From contig CALFTM010000035.1 of the NCBI GenBank assembly GCA_937916355.1, forward strand, positions 1 through 9,469: a stretch of 9,469 bases of DNA. The letters are read 5' to 3'. Source of the stretch: an uncultured Bacteroidales bacterium (GTDB taxonomy: Bacteria; Bacteroidota; Bacteroidia; Bacteroidales; Paludibacteraceae). The notes below the pieces were generated by a model. The model was not told the DNA's origin and searched no databases. It was given only the letters and a program-made list of their open reading frames with translations. Both the position numbers and the translations under genes were made by a program. The stretch's first letter is position 1, and each line of letters begins with the position of its first letter. This document shows, in pieces, positions 6,608 through 9,469 of this stretch.

Positions 6608-7627
6608 ATGGCATTAAGACCTAAATTGGAATTTTTTAGATTTAAATTAATACCTAAGGATGGAGAGTACAAAACATTCAGAGACTTCGCTATTGATGAA
6701 TTGTATCAAAGGCGTCCAAGTTCAGATACACAAATAATGAATAAATTGTTTGATCATTTTATGAACAAACTCGTTACTAATACTGCAAAGTGTAGCAAGT
6801 TGAAAAAACAGCTTAAGCTAATAAAAACATCGGCAAATATACATTTGGACAAGAAACCACAAATTGACATAGACAATAATCTTATCTATGGAGTTATTAA
6901 TGGAGGACGATTTGGGCGCAATGGCATGATGAGTGATTCTTCTGCTGAGACAGAAGAAGCGAGCTCATTTGGAAAGAACAAAACAATCCTTCGTTATTAC
7001 TATTTTCTATTATATTTACCGTTAGATTATAGTGAAGGGTGTTTTATTATACATTCTAACAGCAAAGAGGAAACTATAACAGATATATTTAAAACTTATA
7101 TTTCAAGATTGTTTAAAGGGAATATATATAAGAAAGCAACTCTGTTTATGTTCTGTCCTAAATCATTCCAACAAGAATTTGAAGCGGGAGCAATAATAAA
7201 ATCTGTAGAATATGGTAATACATATTTAGAAGATATATACACAGACGAAGGGATTCTTTCATATAGTCAACTTTATGATGTTAAAATAGAAATTAAACCT
7301 AGACAAGGGAATATATTATTAAGTGAAAAATTTAAATTTAGTAAGCTACTGCAAAGATTAGGTTTTACAAGAGAACAACATAATACGGATAAACTAAAAG
7401 ATTTTAATTCTAAAAGAATGACTTTGAATAGTCCTTTTTCAAAGTCAGACAGGACCTTTGATTTTGACGACGAGAACTTAAATGTAATCCCAGTTGTATA
7501 TCTTGAAGGACGTATTCAAAATTACAATGATGATGATACTCCAGATTTTAGAGAGTTAAACACTCTATGCCAGAATCTATTCCATGATGAGATATTACCA
7601 GAAATTAGACCCGATTTATATGTGTAA
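6608..7627 (+). CDS. Uncharacterised soluble protein, first gene of a coupled two-gene module
   Basis: I do not recognise a named family with certainty. From the ATG at 6608 the protein has 339 residues; a TTG at 6578 would add ten lysine-rich residues and is less likely than MALRPKLEFFRFKL. No signal peptide or membrane segment is evident. It begins with a beta-like segment (KLEFFRFKLIP) and a helix (FRDFAIDELYQRR). Centrally it has GVINGGRFGRNG, then YYYFLLYLPLDYSEGCFIIHSNSKE-TITDIF, a pattern of strands and a helix. It ends with VVYLEGRIQNYNDDDTPDFREL and EILPEIRPDLYV. The central phrase (hydrophobic strand, PLD, G-hydrophobic strand, S, then a helix) recalls uncharacterised families seen beside abortive-infection genes, but that resemblance is weak. 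The stop overlaps the next gene by 8 nt, implying translational coupling. The gene is much AT-richer than its flanks, suggesting acquisition by transfer. Confidence 0.8.
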   Translation: MALRPKLEFFRFKLIPKDGEYKTFRDFAIDELYQRRPSSDTQIMNKLFDHFMNKLVTNTAKCSKLKKQLKLIKTSANIHLDKKPQIDIDNNLIYGVINGGRFGRNGMMSDSSAETEEASSFGKNKTILRYYYFLLYLPLDYSEGCFIIHSNSKEETITDIFKTYISRLFKGNIYKKATLFMFCPKSFQQEFEAGAIIKSVEYGNTYLEDIYTDEGILSYSQLYDVKIEIKPRQGNILLSEKFKFSKLLQRLGFTREQHNTDKLKDFNSKRMTLNSPFSKSDRTFDFDDENLNVIPVVYLEGRIQNYNDDDTPDFRELNTLCQNLFHDEILPEIRPDLYV

Positions 7628-8303
7628 ATATAGACATTCTTTCATTTATTATGTATTTTCTAAAGCTCGAGAGTGTGAGACTTTGGATATCAATAACAGA
7701 AAAAAGACTTTTGTGCAAAGGAATGGCAGGTACCTATTTGCTTACCCAATAACCTTTTTTGTGCTATGTACACTCTCGGAAGGATTTAGTAATGATTTCC
7801 TTCAATTAGGGGCTTCTATTCTTTCAATTTTTATTGGGTTATTTCTAACTGCATTGGTTTTTGCTTTAGACAAGTTTTATATACCCACAAATAATAATTT
7901 AGGAGACTATAAGTTAGGTGTAAACGAAAATGAAATGAATCGAAATATTGAGATTTCTATTGACAAAATTGAATTTCAGAATGCTCAGGAAAAACTTTGG
8001 CAAAAACAATCATTATATTACGTGCAGAAATTTAATGTTTTGGTCGGAAAGAGTGTAATTATTGGGATATGGGCTTTAGCATTAATTTGTTTGAATGTTA
8101 TGTACGATAGCTTTTTTGGTGAGAAACTTGCTAAATATACAATAGCACCTATTACTATCCAATCCTTCTTACTATTTTTAAAGCTATTATTAATTATTGT
8201 TGTTAGATTTCTTATCTGCTACTTTGTTATAGAAATATTTTATAATACAATTGGGATTATAAGTAGTATGGTGAACTTTATGTCTGTAAGAATTAAGAAG
8301 TAA
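7620..8303 (+). CDS. Uncharacterised four-segment membrane protein, second gene of the module
   Basis: From ATG 7620 the protein has 227 residues; an in-frame ATG at 7584 would add 12 residues deep inside the upstream gene and is less likely. Four hydrophobic stretches are visible: ~38-54 (YLFAYPITFFVLCTL), ~61-84 (LGASILSIFIGLFLTALVF), ~143-162 (KSVIIGIWALALICLNV) and a long one at ~182-216 (FLLFLKLLLIIVVRFLICY...). The hydrophilic loop at ~85-140 is charged and probably helical (NRNIEISIDKIEFQNAQEKLWQKQ); a basic N-terminal 36 residues suggest N-in, C-in topology. There is no enzymatic motif. The layout, a soluble partner plus a small multi-pass membrane protein with overlapping reading frames, is the same kind seen in membrane-effector defence systems such as Kiwa. 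I see no sequence evidence that this is Kiwa. The DNA is very AT-rich (13 of 60 G/C in 8161-8220). Confidence 0.8.
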   Translation: MCKYRHSFIYYVFSKARECETLDINNRKKTFVQRNGRYLFAYPITFFVLCTLSEGFSNDFLQLGASILSIFIGLFLTALVFALDKFYIPTNNNLGDYKLGVNENEMNRNIEISIDKIEFQNAQEKLWQKQSLYYVQKFNVLVGKSVIIGIWALALICLNVMYDSFFGEKLAKYTIAPITIQSFLLFLKLLLIIVVRFLICYFVIEIFYNTIGIISSMVNFMSVRIKK

Positions 8304-8326
8304 TGATTTATCCATTGGTTAACTTG

Positions 8327-8343
8327 ATAAATTTAATATTTAT
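8327..8343. repeat. AT-rich inverted repeat overlapping the AlbA_2 gene start
   Basis: ATAAAT-ttaat-ATTTAT is a perfect 6-bp-arm inverted repeat ending inside the ATG at 8342. It could be an operator for the encoded putative DNA-binding protein or a weak structure at the ribosome site. In such AT-rich DNA, chance is a strong alternative. Confidence 0.25.
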
Positions 8344-9469
8344 GGCAGAAACCAACCGCATAGAATATAAAAGAGAATTGACTCCTGATCTTGATATTGA
8401 GAAGGAGGTTGTGGCGTTCCTTAACTACAAGGAGGGAGGATACATCTATATCGGTATTGATAAGGATGGTTCAACTGTGGGCGTCAGTGATGTAGATGAT
8501 TGTATGCTTAGGTTGAAAGACCGCATCAAGCATAATATCTCGCCTTCGGCTATGGGACTGTTTGATATTGCCGAAGAGCAAAAAGATGGATGCAGCATCA
8601 TCAAAGTTACGGTTGCGAGTGGTATCGAGAAACCCTATTTCAAGACGAAGTACGGCATGACTCCACGAGGTGCGTATATGCGTGTGGGCACATCAGCCGA
8701 GCCAATGCCACAGGAGCAGATTGACCGCCTGTTTGCTATGCGTACACGCAACTCTATCGGGCGAATTGTATCTAATCGCCAAGATTTGAGTTTTGAACAG
8801 TTGCGTATCTACTACGATGAGCGAGGCAAGAGACTCAATGATAATTTCAAGCGCACGTTGGAGTTGCTTACAGATGAGGGCAAGTACAACTATGTGGCTT
8901 ATCTGTTGGCTGATGAGAACGGCAATTCAATCAAGGTGGCAAAGTATTCAAGCCTTGACCGTTGCGATTTGGTTGAGAATAACGAGTATGGATACTGCTC
9001 TCTCATTAAAGCTACTAAAAGTGTATTGTCAAAGTTGGATATTGAAAATAAGACAGCAGCGACTATAACCCCGATGGAACGTATTGAAACGCCATTGTGG
9101 AATAAGGTTGCCTTGCGCGAGGCTGTTATCAATGCCATTGTACATAACGACTACTCATTTGAAGTGCCGCCCAAGTTTGAGATATTCCCCGATAGACTTG
9201 AAATTACATCGGCTGGTCGTTTGCCCGAATCTCTTACAAGAGAAGAGTTCTTCAACGGTATCTCCATTCCTCGTAACAAAGAGTTAATGCGCATCTATCG
9301 TGATGTAGAGTTGGTAGAGTCATTAGGCTCCGGGATACCCCGTATCTTGCGTGCATACGGTGAAGATTGCTTCAAGTTTACAGATAACTTTATCCGCATA
9401 ACTTTGCCTATAAGTGCTCATGACCATGCAAGTGACCATGCAAGTGACCATGCAAGTGACCATGCAAGT
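8342..9469 (+). CDS. AlbA_2/Schlafen-type putative DNA-binding protein with HATPase_c_4 domain, 3'-truncated
   Basis: The frame is open from ATG 8342 to the window end (376 codons, no stop), so the C-terminus is missing. Residues ~1-125 form an AlbA_2 (divergent AAA_4, Schlafen-like) domain: EYKREL near the start, VVAFLNYKEGGYIYIGIDKDG and RGAYMRVGTSAEPMPQEQIDRLF. Residues ~255-345 form a HATPase_c_4 (GHKL-like) domain with the N-box REAVINAIVHNDYS at ~258-271, IFPDRLEITSAGRLPESL and the G-box GSGIPRI at 329-335. Both ATP-binding boxes look intact. The visible end is HDHAS followed by DHAS repeats (361-376); in this family a linker here normally leads to a winged-helix domain, which would lie beyond the window. 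Such proteins are called putative transcriptional regulators or ATP-dependent helicase-like proteins, with no settled function. GC is clearly higher than in the preceding pair, and a 38-bp gap separates them. Confidence 0.9.
   Translation, partial: MAETNRIEYKRELTPDLDIEKEVVAFLNYKEGGYIYIGIDKDGSTVGVSDVDDCMLRLKDRIKHNISPSAMGLFDIAEEQKDGCSIIKVTVASGIEKPYFKTKYGMTPRGAYMRVGTSAEPMPQEQIDRLFAMRTRNSIGRIVSNRQDLSFEQLRIYYDERGKRLNDNFKRTLELLTDEGKYNYVAYLLADENGNSIKVAKYSSLDRCDLVENNEYGYCSLIKATKSVLSKLDIENKTAATITPMERIETPLWNKVALREAVINAIVHNDYSFEVPPKFEIFPDRLEITSAGRLPESLTREEFFNGISIPRNKELMRIYRDVELVESLGSGIPRILRAYGEDCFKFTDNFIRITLPISAHDHASDHASDHASDHAS
9422..9469 (+). repeat. 12-bp in-frame tandem repeat encoding DHAS
   Basis: Four perfect copies of GACCATGCAAGT run to the last base of the window and may continue. 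The unit is a multiple of three and in the frame of the AlbA_2 gene, giving (Asp-His-Ala-Ser)4. Copy-number change would alter linker length without breaking the frame. Confidence 0.97.

Noticed and set aside
6608..8303. Assignment of the pair as a Kiwa (KwaA/KwaB) system
   Set aside because: A four-segment membrane protein plus a ~300-residue partner fits in outline, but the gene order is reversed and I see no recognisable DUF4868 features, so the name is not supported.
6354..8323. GTTAAC at 6354-6359 and 8318-8323, each followed by similar AT-rich sequence, as possible direct repeats bounding the low-GC segment
   Set aside because: Only a hexamer is exactly shared, and the similarity beyond it is generic A/T sequence. 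No integrase, transposase or tRNA end is present to support an insertion boundary.
8793..9287. Several short open frames on both strands within the end of the window
   Set aside because: They lie inside the continuous AlbA_2/HATPase_c_4 frame, which has clear domain motifs; the others show none.
1..9469. CRISPR arrays, tRNA or rRNA genes, insertion sequences
   Set aside because: There are no spaced identical repeats of CRISPR size, no tRNA cloverleaf or rRNA sequence was noticed, and no transposase frames or terminal inverted repeats were found. The only clear tandem repeat is the coding DHAS array.

Overview
The window is most likely from a member of the order Bacteroidales (Bacteroides/Prevotella-like gut or oral bacteria). 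The reasons are moderate-to-low GC, A-rich ribosome-binding regions without strong Shine-Dalgarno boxes, a textbook Bacteroidetes promoter (TTTG, 20 bp, TATATTTG) before the Nudix gene, a BspA-type leucine-rich-repeat protein, and a large lipoprotein built of carboxypeptidase-regulatory-like domains. Every convincing gene is on the + strand. I cannot assign a species.

Region 1 (1-4518) is a cell-envelope operon. It holds an unrecognised basic protein possibly cut by the window edge, a secreted LRR_5-type protein coupled to it by an ATGA overlap, and a 925-residue lipoprotein with a CILP/FAM171-like segment and about five beta-sandwich repeats. It ends in a strong UUCG-loop intrinsic terminator.

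Region 2 (4597-6203) is a two-gene ADP-ribose operon. It encodes a Nudix-winged-helix regulator of the NrtR/AraR type and, 10 nt downstream, a DraG-type ADP-ribosylglycohydrolase. A perfect palindrome sits inside the promoter spacer and a second, related palindrome lies just upstream. This suggests autoregulation by a repressor whose known family effector, ADP-ribose, is also a product of the partner enzyme's family.

Region 3 (6204-8303) is strikingly AT-rich accessory DNA. It starts with a decayed XRE-type helix-turn-helix gene that has apparently lost the centre of its DNA-binding domain. Next comes a tightly coupled pair: an uncharacterised soluble 339-residue protein and a 227-residue protein with about four membrane segments, overlapping by 8 nt. 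The pair resembles in architecture the sensor plus membrane-effector modules of anti-phage or abortive-infection loci. That role is inference only, and this is the best candidate for an undescribed system here.

Region 4 (8342 to the window end) returns abruptly to higher GC. It carries an AlbA_2/Schlafen-type putative DNA-binding protein with a GHKL-like ATPase half (HATPase_c_4). The gene runs off the window inside an in-frame 12-bp tandem repeat encoding (DHAS)n.
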